From MGIIb-O2 sp964003245 (GTDB lineage Archaea; Thermoplasmatota; Poseidoniia; Poseidoniales; Thalassarchaeaceae): a DNA stretch of 39,594 nt. Below, piece after piece: positions 25,169 to 32,956 of the stretch. The translations under genes were made by a program, and so were the position numbers. Each line of letters begins with the position of its first letter. Positions within the stretch are counted from its first letter, which is position 1. The notes below the pieces were generated by a model. That model saw nothing but the letters and a program-made list of their open reading frames with translations, made no database searches and was not told the origin of the DNA. The stretch spans positions 1 through 39,594 of the forward strand of contig CAXFIU010000011.1 of assembly GCA_964003245.1 (NCBI GenBank), in the 5' to 3' direction.

Positions 25169-25480
25169 ATGAATGAAATTGTATCAATTAATGATTGGGA
25201 AACGGTTAATCAAATGCCTAATTATTTGCTCTTAATAACGAAAGAATCTTGTGAGGATTGCAGAGAAGTGGAAGAATATCTAGAGATTAACAATAATAAG
25301 ATAAAAGAATACAACATTAAAAAAATAAATTTGGATAATATGAAATCAAAAAAATTGATACAGTCTCTAGAATGGATAAAAATTGAAGTTGACTTTGTAC
25401 CATTTTGGAGTTTAATAGTTGATTCTAAAAGAATTAAATCAGTTAGAGGGAATATTGAGCAAGTTAAAGAAATTCTATAA
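25169..25480 (+). CDS. Small thioredoxin-like protein with CEDC motif
   Basis: Thioredoxin-fold protein of 103 residues. LLLITKESCEDC carries a CxxC at C28/C31 at the usual N-terminus of helix 1, and VDFVPFWSLIV has the likely cis-proline before strand 4. It lacks the classical WCGPC, so it is a glutaredoxin- or thioredoxin-like redox carrier rather than a canonical thioredoxin. The frame is open from 25088, but that would overlap the divergent peroxiredoxin start. The ATG at 25169 has AGGAG (25155-25159) upstream. Its stop codon is directly adjacent to the argS stop on the other strand, with no intervening base. Confidence 0.78.
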   Translation: MNEIVSINDWETVNQMPNYLLLITKESCEDCREVEEYLEINNNKIKEYNIKKINLDNMKSKKLIQSLEWIKIEVDFVPFWSLIVDSKRIKSVRGNIEQVKEIL

Positions 25481-27208
25481 TTACATTTTTTCAGGCGTTT
25501 CGATGCCCAAAAGTCCAAGTCCTGTTCTCAATGTTCTTGCTGTTAAATTACAAAGAGCTAATCTACTACTCATTGTTTTTTGGTCGTCTGATATCAGAAC
25601 AGGACAGTTCTCATAAAATGAAGCAAAATCTTGTGCTAAATGATGTAAGTAAACTGCTAAACGATGAGGACTATAACTACTAATTGTATCATCTATTGAT
25701 TCGGAAAAACCAATTATAGATTTGCAAAGTGACATTTCAAAATCGTCCCCTACAATAATTTCTGAGTCCAATGTTGATTCGCGAGAAATAGATGATTTGC
25801 GGAAAATACTGCAAATTCTAGCGTATGCATACTGAAGGTAGGGTGCAGTATTACCTTCGAAAGAAAGCATTTTATCCCAATCAAAAATATAGTTCTTATT
25901 CCTATCAATGGATAAATCAGCGTACTTTATTGCACCAATTCCTATCATCTTAGAAACTTCATTCCGATCCGAATCAGACATAGAAGGGTTTTTCTCAAGA
26001 ATCAGTTTTTCAGCTCTTGAGATTGATTCTTCCAATAATTCCTTCAGAGTTATCGCTTTACCTTTCCGACTAGCTAATTTCTTGCCATCGGATCCCATTA
26101 CCAATCCAAATGGCACATGTACAGCTTTAATCTTCTCATCCATGAACTCCGCATCATGAGCTACTTGGAATACCATTGAAAAATGTTGAGATTGTTCGGC
26201 ACCGACGACATACAGCATCTCATCACATCCAATTGATTCAACACGGTTGATAATACAAGCAAGATCAGTGGTAGCATAATTGAAACCACCGTCCCCTTTA
26301 CGAATAATAAGAGGTAAAGGTTCATTTTCACGATTAAACCACCCCTCAGGAAATACAACTAAAGCACCGTCGCTTTCAACAATTAAATTCTTAGAAGTGA
26401 GACGTTCTACTACTTCGGGAAGTAAATCCTCGTAAACAGATTCTCCGGCTAAATTATCATCATTAAGAAGAACATCTAGCATCCTATATACTGAGTTAAA
26501 ATGGATAAGTGAGTGATCGACTAAACTCTGCCAAAGATTGATTGTGTCAGGATCCTTAGATTGAAGTTTAACAACTCTTTTTCTCGAACGAGTTGCAAAA
26601 TTATCAATATTATCAAATTTATATCTTGCTTCTTTATAGAATGTGGAGAGATCTATCTCTCCTACGTTATTATTTTCACATTCGATAAAATGTTCTATTA
26701 ACATACCAAAAGGAGTGCCCCAATCACCAATATGATTTTCACCAATTACATTATGCCCCTTAAACAATAAGATTCTTGACAAAGCATCGCCAATTACAGT
26801 AGAACGAAGATGCCCCACATGCATCCTTTTGGCAATATTAGGAGATGAATAATCAATAACAATAGTTTTTTCATCTTCTAATTCTACACCTAACCTAGAA
26901 TCAGAATTTATAAAAGAAATTTGATTAGAAATCCAAGAATTATTGGCCTTGAAATTTAGAAATCCATTTATCACATTTATTTCAACGATTTCTAATAAAT
27001 CAGATTCTAGATTTTCTGCGATCTCAATAGCTATATCATTTGGAGATTTTCTTAGGATCTTAGAAAAAGAATGACAAGGTAAAGTAACATCACCATGTAT
27101 TTTATCTGTAGAAGTACCCAACAAATCTAGCCATTTAGTTTCATTCAAGTCTAATTTATCCATAGTAACTGATAGTTTGGAGACTATTTCGTTACGAAGT
27201 GCCCTCAT
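25481..27208 (-). CDS. argS: Arginyl-tRNA synthetase
   Basis: Class Ia synthetase charging tRNA-Arg, 575 residues. It has the N-terminal Add1-like domain and the ATP-site signature SSPNIAKRMHVGHLRST (HIGH equivalent HVGH at about 120-123). A DLACIINRVE...YVVGAEQSQHF core and a SRKGKAITL loop in the KMSKS position follow, then a C-terminal anticodon-binding helical domain (HRLAVYLHHLAQDFASFYENC). The frame is open to an ATG at 27226 overlapping prf1. The ATG at 27206-27208 is preferred because AGGTGAT, overlapping the prf1 stop, lies four bases before it. Probably co-transcribed with prf1. Confidence 0.95.
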   Translation of the reverse strand: MRALRNEIVSKLSVTMDKLDLNETKWLDLLGTSTDKIHGDVTLPCHSFSKILRKSPNDIAIEIAENLESDLLEIVEINVINGFLNFKANNSWISNQISFINSDSRLGVELEDEKTIVIDYSSPNIAKRMHVGHLRSTVIGDALSRILLFKGHNVIGENHIGDWGTPFGMLIEHFIECENNNVGEIDLSTFYKEARYKFDNIDNFATRSRKRVVKLQSKDPDTINLWQSLVDHSLIHFNSVYRMLDVLLNDDNLAGESVYEDLLPEVVERLTSKNLIVESDGALVVFPEGWFNRENEPLPLIIRKGDGGFNYATTDLACIINRVESIGCDEMLYVVGAEQSQHFSMVFQVAHDAEFMDEKIKAVHVPFGLVMGSDGKKLASRKGKAITLKELLEESISRAEKLILEKNPSMSDSDRNEVSKMIGIGAIKYADLSIDRNKNYIFDWDKMLSFEGNTAPYLQYAYARICSIFRKSSISRESTLDSEIIVGDDFEMSLCKSIIGFSESIDDTISSYSPHRLAVYLHHLAQDFASFYENCPVLISDDQKTMSSRLALCNLTARTLRTGLGLLGIETPEKM

Positions 27209-27216
27209 TAAATCAC

Positions 27217-28464
27217 CTAGGACCATGCATATCTTAACATTGCCGCAATTCCACCAAAAGAAGTATCCAAAGTAGCTCCCTCTTCGGTATCCAATGATAC
27301 TAAAGTTACTTTGGCTGAGGTGTGAGATGCAAGTTCGGTTAATTCATCGATTAAATCCATTGTATTTTCAGGGTCTTCAACCAAATTATCTGAGCCGCAT
27401 TTTGGACAATCTGGTATTTCAGTCAAATTACTATGTGTTTGACTCCATTCATTGGAGCAAGATTTGCAAATCCATCCCACTCTGCGTTTACGCAAACCTT
27501 CAGAAAGTAATAATGTCGCTACTGCGCCTTGATCTAGAGCCGCTCTAACCATCATCTCACCATATGTGGCTTTGGGATGATTTTGCATTACTTCTCTGAG
27601 GAAATTGTCGACTAAACGTCTTTCAACATCTAATTCGATTTGATCCATAAGGCCTCCTGCTCTCTGAATCAATTCCCTTAATCCTGAATCATTAGAATAA
27701 CCTACATCAAAATGTGGCTCTCTAATCAACTTCTTAATCTCATGATGGAAATAATTATTCTTCACTACAAAATCTTTAGTGGCGCCGGGACCTCCTATGA
27801 TTATTCCTTTCAAATCATCAATCATCGGCAACCAGTATGCGCAAGCCCTTTCAGCAGATTTTTTGAAAAAATTGTGTGCAGCTTCTTCAATGAGTCTCTC
27901 GAATCTTTGGGCCGATTGACCACCCCTTCCGTGTTTAGATGGAACTTGAGAAGTAATATGCTCTTGACAATGGTGTCTTTTCCCAGATGCTAAACCATAA
28001 GCCGACTCGGATCTATCGATAACAAAAAGCCCATAAGCTGTTTTATCAATTAACATGTCCTCAAGTTGAGAAGTTTCGAAAGAAGAATCACAGCGATATC
28101 GGAATGATGGGAAAGCTTCAGGAGGATCATCAACAACTACTGAAATAAGCCTACTTTTATTGTTCCCAATAATTACGTGGCCAACGAATAAGGCAATTCC
28201 TCTTTCACCAGGATTCTTGTATCTGCCTAAGGTAGATACTGCCGATTCTATAGCATCAGTCACATGTTTCCTTGTAGATTTAGACTTGATGTTGGCTGCT
28301 TGACCTCCTTCTTGGATTAAATGGTGACGAACGTCAGATAACATCTTCTCAGGAGGGATAATCACTGTAACTAGCTCAGTACCCATGCCTCTCATCTTCG
28401 AAACTTCTTCGAGAGTCTTGCGTGCACGAAGTTTGCGTTTTTGCACCTCTAAGTCCTCGGACAT
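27217..28464 (-). CDS. prf1: Peptide chain release factor aRF1
   Basis: Archaeal/eukaryal-type class I release factor that recognises all three stop codons. The 415-residue protein carries NIKS (58-61) and YRCDSSF (the YxCxxxF motif, 123-129) in domain 1, the peptidyl-hydrolysis GGQ (181-183, in HGRGGQSAQRFERL) in domain 2, and in domain 3 a zinc-ribbon pair CKSC...CPKC. Length matches archaeal aRF1. ATG at 28462-28464 is the natural start. Downstream argS starts nine bases after the stop. Confidence 0.97.
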   Translation of the reverse strand: MSEDLEVQKRKLRARKTLEEVSKMRGMGTELVTVIIPPEKMLSDVRHHLIQEGGQAANIKSKSTRKHVTDAIESAVSTLGRYKNPGERGIALFVGHVIIGNNKSRLISVVVDDPPEAFPSFRYRCDSSFETSQLEDMLIDKTAYGLFVIDRSESAYGLASGKRHHCQEHITSQVPSKHGRGGQSAQRFERLIEEAAHNFFKKSAERACAYWLPMIDDLKGIIIGGPGATKDFVVKNNYFHHEIKKLIREPHFDVGYSNDSGLRELIQRAGGLMDQIELDVERRLVDNFLREVMQNHPKATYGEMMVRAALDQGAVATLLLSEGLRKRRVGWICKSCSNEWSQTHSNLTEIPDCPKCGSDNLVEDPENTMDLIDELTELASHTSAKVTLVSLDTEEGATLDTSFGGIAAMLRYAWS

Positions 28465-28562
28465 AGTCTACCCTCGTATATGGGCAAAGAGGCGGGCATT
28501 TCAACCCTTCATCCTCAACCTAGCCTAGACATTGATAGAGAAGTAGTGTCTCCGTATACCCG
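28465..28562. promoter_or_regulatory. Divergent intergenic region prf1 / pyrH
   Basis: 98 bases between two divergent housekeeping genes. AT-rich words (for example CGTATATGG around 28475-28483) exist, but none sits at a convincing TATA distance from either start. Both transcripts must begin here or be leaderless. Confidence 0.25.
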
Positions 28563-29261
28563 ATGGCCATGATTGTGGTAGCAATTGGAGGTAGTTTATT
28601 GCGTCCAGAAGTGGAAGAAAAACATGTATGGTTAGATGATTTAATCACGATTGTTAGAGAACGAGTTGCAGCAGGAGATAGATTAGGATTAGTCATTGGA
28701 GGCGGTGCTCCAGCAAGAGAAGGAATATCATTAGCAAAACCATTGATTGATGATGACTATCACTTAGATAAGATTGGGATTGCTGCAACTAGACTAAATG
28801 CAACAATAATCAGAGAAGCTTTTACTGAGGCAAGTATTTCTGTTTCTGGCATTATACCAACAAGTGTAAACGAGGCAGCACAATTACTTGAAGAAAGGCC
28901 TGTAGTAGTAATGGGGGGGACCGAGCCAGGCCATACTACTGATGCAGTAGCTATCAGATTGGCAATAGCAGTAAATGCAAGTAAGTGTATTATTGCTACC
29001 AATGTTGAGAAAGTTTTCAGCGAAGACCCTAGAAAAAATCCAAATGCTAAATCATTTGACATCCTTACACATGACGAATTACAACAAATTGTAGGCCCAG
29101 CAGAACATAAGGAGGCAGGGAAATCAAGTGTAGTAGATCCTATTGCAGTTTTCGAAGCAACAAAGGCAAATCTAGAACTTAATATAATTGATGGTAGAAA
29201 AATTGAACGAATCAAGCATACAATCCTAGGTTCAGATTTTGAAGGGACAAAAATTTCTTAG
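28563..29261 (+). CDS. pyrH: UMP kinase, archaeal type
   Basis: Amino-acid-kinase-fold enzyme phosphorylating UMP to UDP, 232 residues. It shows the N-terminal AIGGSLL, VIGGGAPAREGI, the LDKIGIAATRLNA segment typical of UMP kinase, GGTEPGHTTDAVAIRLA and TNVEKVFSEDPRKNP. These favour UMP kinase over acetylglutamate or isopentenyl phosphate kinase. Two near-adjacent ATGs (28563 and 28569) are possible. The DUF2116-like gene follows 11 bases on. carB at the right end of the window is another pyrimidine gene, but it is far away. Confidence 0.88.
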   Translation: MAMIVVAIGGSLLRPEVEEKHVWLDDLITIVRERVAAGDRLGLVIGGGAPAREGISLAKPLIDDDYHLDKIGIAATRLNATIIREAFTEASISVSGIIPTSVNEAAQLLEERPVVVMGGTEPGHTTDAVAIRLAIAVNASKCIIATNVEKVFSEDPRKNPNAKSFDILTHDELQQIVGPAEHKEAGKSSVVDPIAVFEATKANLELNIIDGRKIERIKHTILGSDFEGTKIS

Positions 29262-29272
29262 GTGATGAAAAA

Positions 29273-29581
29273 ATGAGTAGGGCGGAAAAAATTGCTAAAA
29301 TGGCTACAACAACAGCTGGTCAAGCAAAACAAAATTCGACTATATCAAAAAAACGAAAAAAAGCGAGGAAAGGGGTTTTATTCGAGGCTCACAAACATTG
29401 TGTAGAATGTTCAATACCAATACCGTTGAGTAATGAGTCTTTGATTTGTGACGATGAAGAATGTAGAATTAATCAAGAGAAAAAGGAAAAATCAAGAAAA
29501 AGGCTTTCAATTCTACTTTATTTAGGAGTTGGTATTTTTATTATACCAATATTAATACAACTCATAGGGGCGTTAAGTTAA
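29273..29581 (+). CDS. Zinc-ribbon membrane protein, DUF2116-like
   Basis: Protein of 102 residues. A basic N-terminal region (KKRKKARKG) is followed by a treble-cleft/zinc-ribbon signature HCVECSIPIP...CDDEECRIN, a basic stretch KKEKSRKR and one C-terminal TM helix (LLYLGVGIFIIPILIQLIG). The layout matches the archaeal DUF2116 family (zinc ribbon plus C-terminal TM), of unknown function. GGTGATG precedes the ATG and pyrH ends 11 bases upstream. Several members of such families are tail-anchored, with the ribbon facing the cytosol. Confidence 0.72.
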   Translation: MSRAEKIAKMATTTAGQAKQNSTISKKRKKARKGVLFEAHKHCVECSIPIPLSNESLICDDEECRINQEKKEKSRKRLSILLYLGVGIFIIPILIQLIGALS

Positions 29582-29608
29582 ATTGAGAGATTTATAGTAG
29601 TGATTATT

Positions 29609-30205
29609 ATGATGGTAAGGATACTCTCAATACTTCCAGGATTTGTGGGGGTATTATGTGTAATTCTCCTATTAGGAAGCGTTACAGGAATTAGTCTTCC
29701 AGAAGAAAGGAGTGCAATTGACATGGTTCCTTGTGAATTTGAAGACCCTGAGCTTTGCCTTATTGCAATGACTGGGGATGATATTTCTCCACCATTGATT
29801 TTTGGAATACTAAATATCGATTTGCAAATTAATTGGCAAGAAAATGACGATTCATGGTTCGCAGTAGTAGAGAGTGATGCAGCAATTGTCTGCCCGCCGG
29901 ATGAAGAAACCTTGCTAACGGACTGTACGGTAAAAGATGTTGAGGATTATATCATAGTTGGAGGTTCTGATGAAATTGATGGAGAAATAAACTGGAATAT
30001 TAAGACTGATGATTACAGGATAATATCTGGCGGAAGAGAGGGAGCGGATGTTGGAGATCAGCAAGTTCTAACAACAAATGTTGAAATAAGTCTTAATTGG
30101 TTTGTGGAAATGATCCTAGCTTTAGTATCATTAACATTATTTCTAGGAGCAGGTGAAATGGCTTTCCCAATAAAGAAATTATTTCAAAAGTTTAGAGAAA
30201 GTTGA
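29609..30205 (+). CDS. Unknown protein with two transmembrane segments
   Basis: Not recognised. The 198-residue protein has an N-terminal hydrophobic segment (LPGFVGVLCVILLLGSVTGI) and a C-terminal TM helix (FVEMILALVSLTLFLGAGEM). Between them is an acidic domain of about 120 residues, predicted outside the membrane, with four cysteines that could form two disulfides (PCEFEDPELC and VCPPDEETLLTDC). The frame begins at GTG 29600. The ATG at 29609 is preferred because GTGAT just before it is the local ribosome-binding pattern. It follows the DUF2116-like gene by 27 bases. Confidence 0.65.
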   Translation: MMVRILSILPGFVGVLCVILLLGSVTGISLPEERSAIDMVPCEFEDPELCLIAMTGDDISPPLIFGILNIDLQINWQENDDSWFAVVESDAAIVCPPDEETLLTDCTVKDVEDYIIVGGSDEIDGEINWNIKTDDYRIISGGREGADVGDQQVLTTNVEISLNWFVEMILALVSLTLFLGAGEMAFPIKKLFQKFRES

Positions 30206-30254
30206 GTGAATTAAGCATCGAGTAATTGAATAACATTGTTGAGTTCGGGTAATC

Positions 30255-30371
30255 ATGAGTGAGAAATGCACCAACTGTGGAACTTACATTGATATTAGTG
30301 GATTGCAGAAGTCTTACGGAGGATATGACCTCTACTGTAAAACCTGTGGACATACTTGGCACATAAACTAA
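30255..30371 (+). CDS. 38-residue double-CxxC zinc-ribbon microprotein
   Basis: Short open frame ATG (30255-30257) to TAA (30369-30371) encoding 38 residues. It begins MSEKCTNCGTYID and ends YCKTCGHTWHIN. C5/C8 and C28/C31 form two CxxC knuckles 19 residues apart, a complete rubredoxin- or ribbon-type Zn site. Such tiny ribbons are common in archaea and are often missed. Its last four bases overlap the 3' end of the convergent GTPase gene. It may be translated with the upstream membrane-protein genes, 49 bases away. Function unknown. Confidence 0.75.
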   Translation: MSEKCTNCGTYIDISGLQKSYGGYDLYCKTCGHTWHIN

Positions 30372-31456
30372 TTATTCATTTCTCTTCTTTTTTCAATCTC
30401 ATACTTAGTGCCCAAAGGCTCTAGAGAATTTTCTTCTATATGCCAATTGTCGGGTAATATTAGCGGATTATTGATATTATCTGCTCCAATCGTTTCAATT
30501 ATTATATTTCTTAGTTCATCTATTCCTTCGCCATTGATAGTTGAAATAAGATGTTTCGCATCTTCAGGTATTTCTTTGAGAAGATCTGATTTGGAATGAA
30601 CTACAAGAATTGGCCTCTCAGTAACCAACGATTTAATTTCATCAAGAAGGTTCAATTGCTCTTCCAAAGATGAACCACCGGATTCACTAGCATCGATTAG
30701 TACTACCAGAATATCCCCTATATTTTCCAGTGCTGCAATTGCTTGCATCTCGATTAGATTTCTTTCCTCCATGGGCCTATCTAGTAATCCAGGAGTATCC
30801 ACCATTTGGTATGAGCGACGCCTATGTAAAAAATGTCCAAGATGCAATTGTTTAGTAGTAAATGGATAGGCAGCCACTTCTGGTTCACCAGATGATAAAG
30901 CTCCAATTAAAGCAGATTTGCCAACATTAGGTGACCCTGCAACAACAATCACAGGCTCATCGGAATCTACGGATGGAAGTTTTCTAAGTATTTCTCTAGC
31001 TTCGCCAAGCCATAATATTTGAGGAGAAATTTGGTGTACAATTGAAGAAATTCTTCCGTATGCATGTCTTCTTGCTTCATGAAAACTTTCAATTTTTCTT
31101 AAACGAAGAATTTTTGATTCGGATTCTCCAGAAATTTTCCTAACTCTTTCTGCAGCCCACTGAATTGCACCAAGGCTTTTGCGATAATCATCATTACCAA
31201 CTGCTGCATCTATCAAAGCCCTATCAAATTCAGACAATGCATTAAGACTTGGCCATTTATCCACCCAATTTCTTAAAGTTGAGTCTATGGTGTCTGAGGC
31301 AGATTGTATCATTCTAACCATTTGCTTTCGAACCCTATGATATTTATCGGGATCTTCGACTAAATCTGACTGTTTGGAGGCTTTACGGAACGCTTTATCA
31401 AGAATTTCTTGTGGATAAAGAACTGTTGGAATGCTTCGCCATTGTGGTACTGCCAT
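30368..31456 (-). CDS. Nog1/Obg-like GTPase
   Basis: TRAFAC-class GTPase of 362 residues, resembling the archaeal Nog1-type ribosome-biogenesis GTPases. An N-terminal helical domain (about 1-165; residues such as DYRKSLGAIQWAAERVRKI) is followed by the G domain. Its G1 is AGSPNVGKSALIG (K180), a switch I segment AYPFTTKQLHLG follows, and G3 is VDTPGLLDRP. The G4 position reads HSKSD rather than NKxD. The C-terminal part is short compared with eukaryotic Nog1. GGTGA lies four bases before the ATG (31454-31456). Role in large-subunit assembly is inferred from family. Confidence 0.88.
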   Translation of the reverse strand: MAVPQWRSIPTVLYPQEILDKAFRKASKQSDLVEDPDKYHRVRKQMVRMIQSASDTIDSTLRNWVDKWPSLNALSEFDRALIDAAVGNDDYRKSLGAIQWAAERVRKISGESESKILRLRKIESFHEARRHAYGRISSIVHQISPQILWLGEAREILRKLPSVDSDEPVIVVAGSPNVGKSALIGALSSGEPEVAAYPFTTKQLHLGHFLHRRRSYQMVDTPGLLDRPMEERNLIEMQAIAALENIGDILVVLIDASESGGSSLEEQLNLLDEIKSLVTERPILVVHSKSDLLKEIPEDAKHLISTINGEGIDELRNIIIETIGADNINNPLILPDNWHIEENSLEPLGTKYEIEKRREMNN

Positions 31457-31573
31457 GGTCTCACCCAGACCTAGCGCCTACACCATTCCACTTCAAATAA
31501 GCAGTCATTTGAGTTTTTTTAATTATAATCTTGGAACCCGTTGACTTTTCTATGACATAGTTGACCGAGGTGC
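31457..31573. promoter_or_regulatory. Divergent promoter region, GTPase / pterin-dehydratase operon
   Basis: 117 bases. On the plus strand a TTTTAATTATAATC stretch (about 31515-31528) is a good TATA candidate, placing initiation near 31545-31555 and a 20-30 nt leader before the ATG at 31574. On the minus strand CTTATTTGAAG lies about 40 bases before the GTPase ATG. Confidence 0.4.
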
Positions 31574-32026
31574 ATGAGCGCTGAGAAGAGTGGGAGAGAT
31601 GTTGGCGATTTGCCAGAATGGGCTACAAGAATCCATCGAGATTATGGAGAACCTAAATTATCAGAACTTCAGGATATATTTTTAGGGCCATTGATTGGAA
31701 GGAAATCAGGACTAAGGAAAGATGACTTGGTAGAAATTCTACTAGATTCAAGAGCTTTACCTGAAGACTCAGAACCATATATTAGAGGGATGTTAGTAGG
31801 CACCTCAAGAAATGTTATCGAGATTTGGGATGAAAATGGCGATTTTCGTTCAATCGCGAGAGATATTATTGTTCAGCTTAGATTAATAACGCATCTCAGA
31901 AAACCATATATTGAAGACAAGGAGCTTCTGACATTTGAAAAGGAAGAAATTAGACGTCGTTCTAATTTACATGAAGAAGCAGAAAGACAAGTAGAAGGCA
32001 GAGATGATAATCACGTGTGGGACTGA
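31574..32026 (+). CDS. Unknown conserved-looking protein, first gene of a four-gene operon
   Basis: Not recognised. The 150-residue, charged protein is soluble by composition. The N-terminal half is helical-looking. A central stretch around residues 68-110 (IRGMLVGTSRNVIEIWDENG followed by a hydrophobic strand pattern) could be a small beta barrel, loosely reminiscent of Sm/Lsm-like sequences, but this is only a pattern impression. The C-terminal 40 residues are a highly charged helix. The stop is one base before the next ATG, so it is coupled to the pterin dehydratase. GAGGTG sits only one base from the ATG at 31574, unusually close. Confidence 0.65.
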   Translation: MSAEKSGRDVGDLPEWATRIHRDYGEPKLSELQDIFLGPLIGRKSGLRKDDLVEILLDSRALPEDSEPYIRGMLVGTSRNVIEIWDENGDFRSIARDIIVQLRLITHLRKPYIEDKELLTFEKEEIRRRSNLHEEAERQVEGRDDNHVWD

Positions 32027-32027
32027 A

Positions 32028-32366
32028 ATGGAAGAAGATACTGACTTAGCCTCAAAAATTTGTATACCATGTCAAGGTGGAGTGCCGCCCTTAAATAGAA
32101 ATGAGATGGAGAAATTAATTACGAATTTAAATGCAAAATGGGAAATAATTGATAATCATCACTTACAAAGAGTATGGAAATTTAATGATTTTAAAGAAGC
32201 ATTAGAATTTACTAACTTAGCCGGAGAAATCTGTGAAGAACAAAACCATCATGCTGATTTCGAATTAAGTTGGGGAAGAGTCAAGGTTAAGATTTTTACA
32301 CATAAAATAGACGGTTTGGTTGAGTCTGATTTTATTCTTGCAGCGAAATTTGATTGTTTAGAGTAG
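32028..32366 (+). CDS. Pterin-4a-carbinolamine dehydratase
   Basis: Dehydrates 4a-hydroxytetrahydropterins during pterin-cofactor recycling; 112 residues, normal length. It shows the N-terminal CxxC-GG-PPL region (CIPCQGGVPPL), KFNDFKEALEFTNLAGEICEEQNHHADFEL with the active-site His pair H74/H75, and THKIDGLVESDFILAAKFD. The usual Pro after the His pair is Ala. The open frame extends to 32004, but the ATG at 32028 avoids overlap with the preceding gene and gives the standard N terminus. It is followed by a nitroreductase gene eight bases on. No aromatic amino-acid hydroxylase is in the window. Confidence 0.9.
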   Translation: MEEDTDLASKICIPCQGGVPPLNRNEMEKLITNLNAKWEIIDNHHLQRVWKFNDFKEALEFTNLAGEICEEQNHHADFELSWGRVKVKIFTHKIDGLVESDFILAAKFDCLE

Positions 32367-32374
32367 GAATTTAT

Positions 32375-32947
32375 ATGAGTATTATACAGAATCTTCTGAA
32401 TAGTAGAAGAAGTATCTATCATTTTACAGATCAGGAAGTAAGATTAACAGATTTAGAAATAGCATTTGAGGCAGCAAGTAATGCACCTTGTCACAAACAA
32501 ACTCATCCATGGAATTACTATGTATTAGGTGAGGAAACAAGGGCAAAATTGTTGCCTACAGTGATTTCTCTATCTAAAAATAAGGCCAAAAGTAACAAAG
32601 AGGAAGAGAAAATATCTTCTGTAGATAGAGCTATTTCTAAGATAATGGATGTCCCAGTAATCATAGCTGTAACAACAAAACTAAGCCCCGAAGATTCTTT
32701 CAGAGAAGAAGAAGATTATGCTGCTACTGTTTGTTCTTTACATAATCTTGTTTTATCACTATGGGATATGGGAATTGGTTCTCAATGGAGTACTGGAAGT
32801 ATTACGAGACATCCTATGACATATACCTCTCTAGAGATAAATAATGAACAGGAAAGAATAGTGGGTTTTCTGAAAGTAGGTTATCCTGAAAATATACCTG
32901 AAAAACAGAAAAAGAAGGTAGCTGAAATAAGAAAATTTCTACCATAG
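32375..32947 (+). CDS. Nitroreductase-family FMN oxidoreductase (YdjA-like)
   Basis: FMN-dependent NAD(P)H oxidoreductase, 190 residues, compact like YdjA/RdxA-type members. The FMN-phosphate-binding start is SRRSIYHF (10-17). SNAPCHKQTHPWNYYVL is the typical second block, and a C-terminal VGFLKVGYPE block closes the fold. The frame opens at 32354; the ATG at 32375 behind TAGGAAT is preferred. The substrate is unknown. Because E. coli NfsB, a relative, has dihydropteridine reductase activity and the upstream gene is a pterin dehydratase, pterin recycling is a reasonable inference. Confidence 0.87.
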   Translation: MSIIQNLLNSRRSIYHFTDQEVRLTDLEIAFEAASNAPCHKQTHPWNYYVLGEETRAKLLPTVISLSKNKAKSNKEEEKISSVDRAISKIMDVPVIIAVTTKLSPEDSFREEEDYAATVCSLHNLVLSLWDMGIGSQWSTGSITRHPMTYTSLEINNEQERIVGFLKVGYPENIPEKQKKKVAEIRKFLP

Positions 32948-32956
32948 AGTGATTAT

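Noticed and set aside
28563..29261. Reading this kinase as isopentenyl phosphate kinase
   Set aside because: The LDKIGIAATRLNA and GHTTDAVA segments match archaeal UMP kinase; the isopentenyl phosphate kinase catalytic His pattern was not seen.
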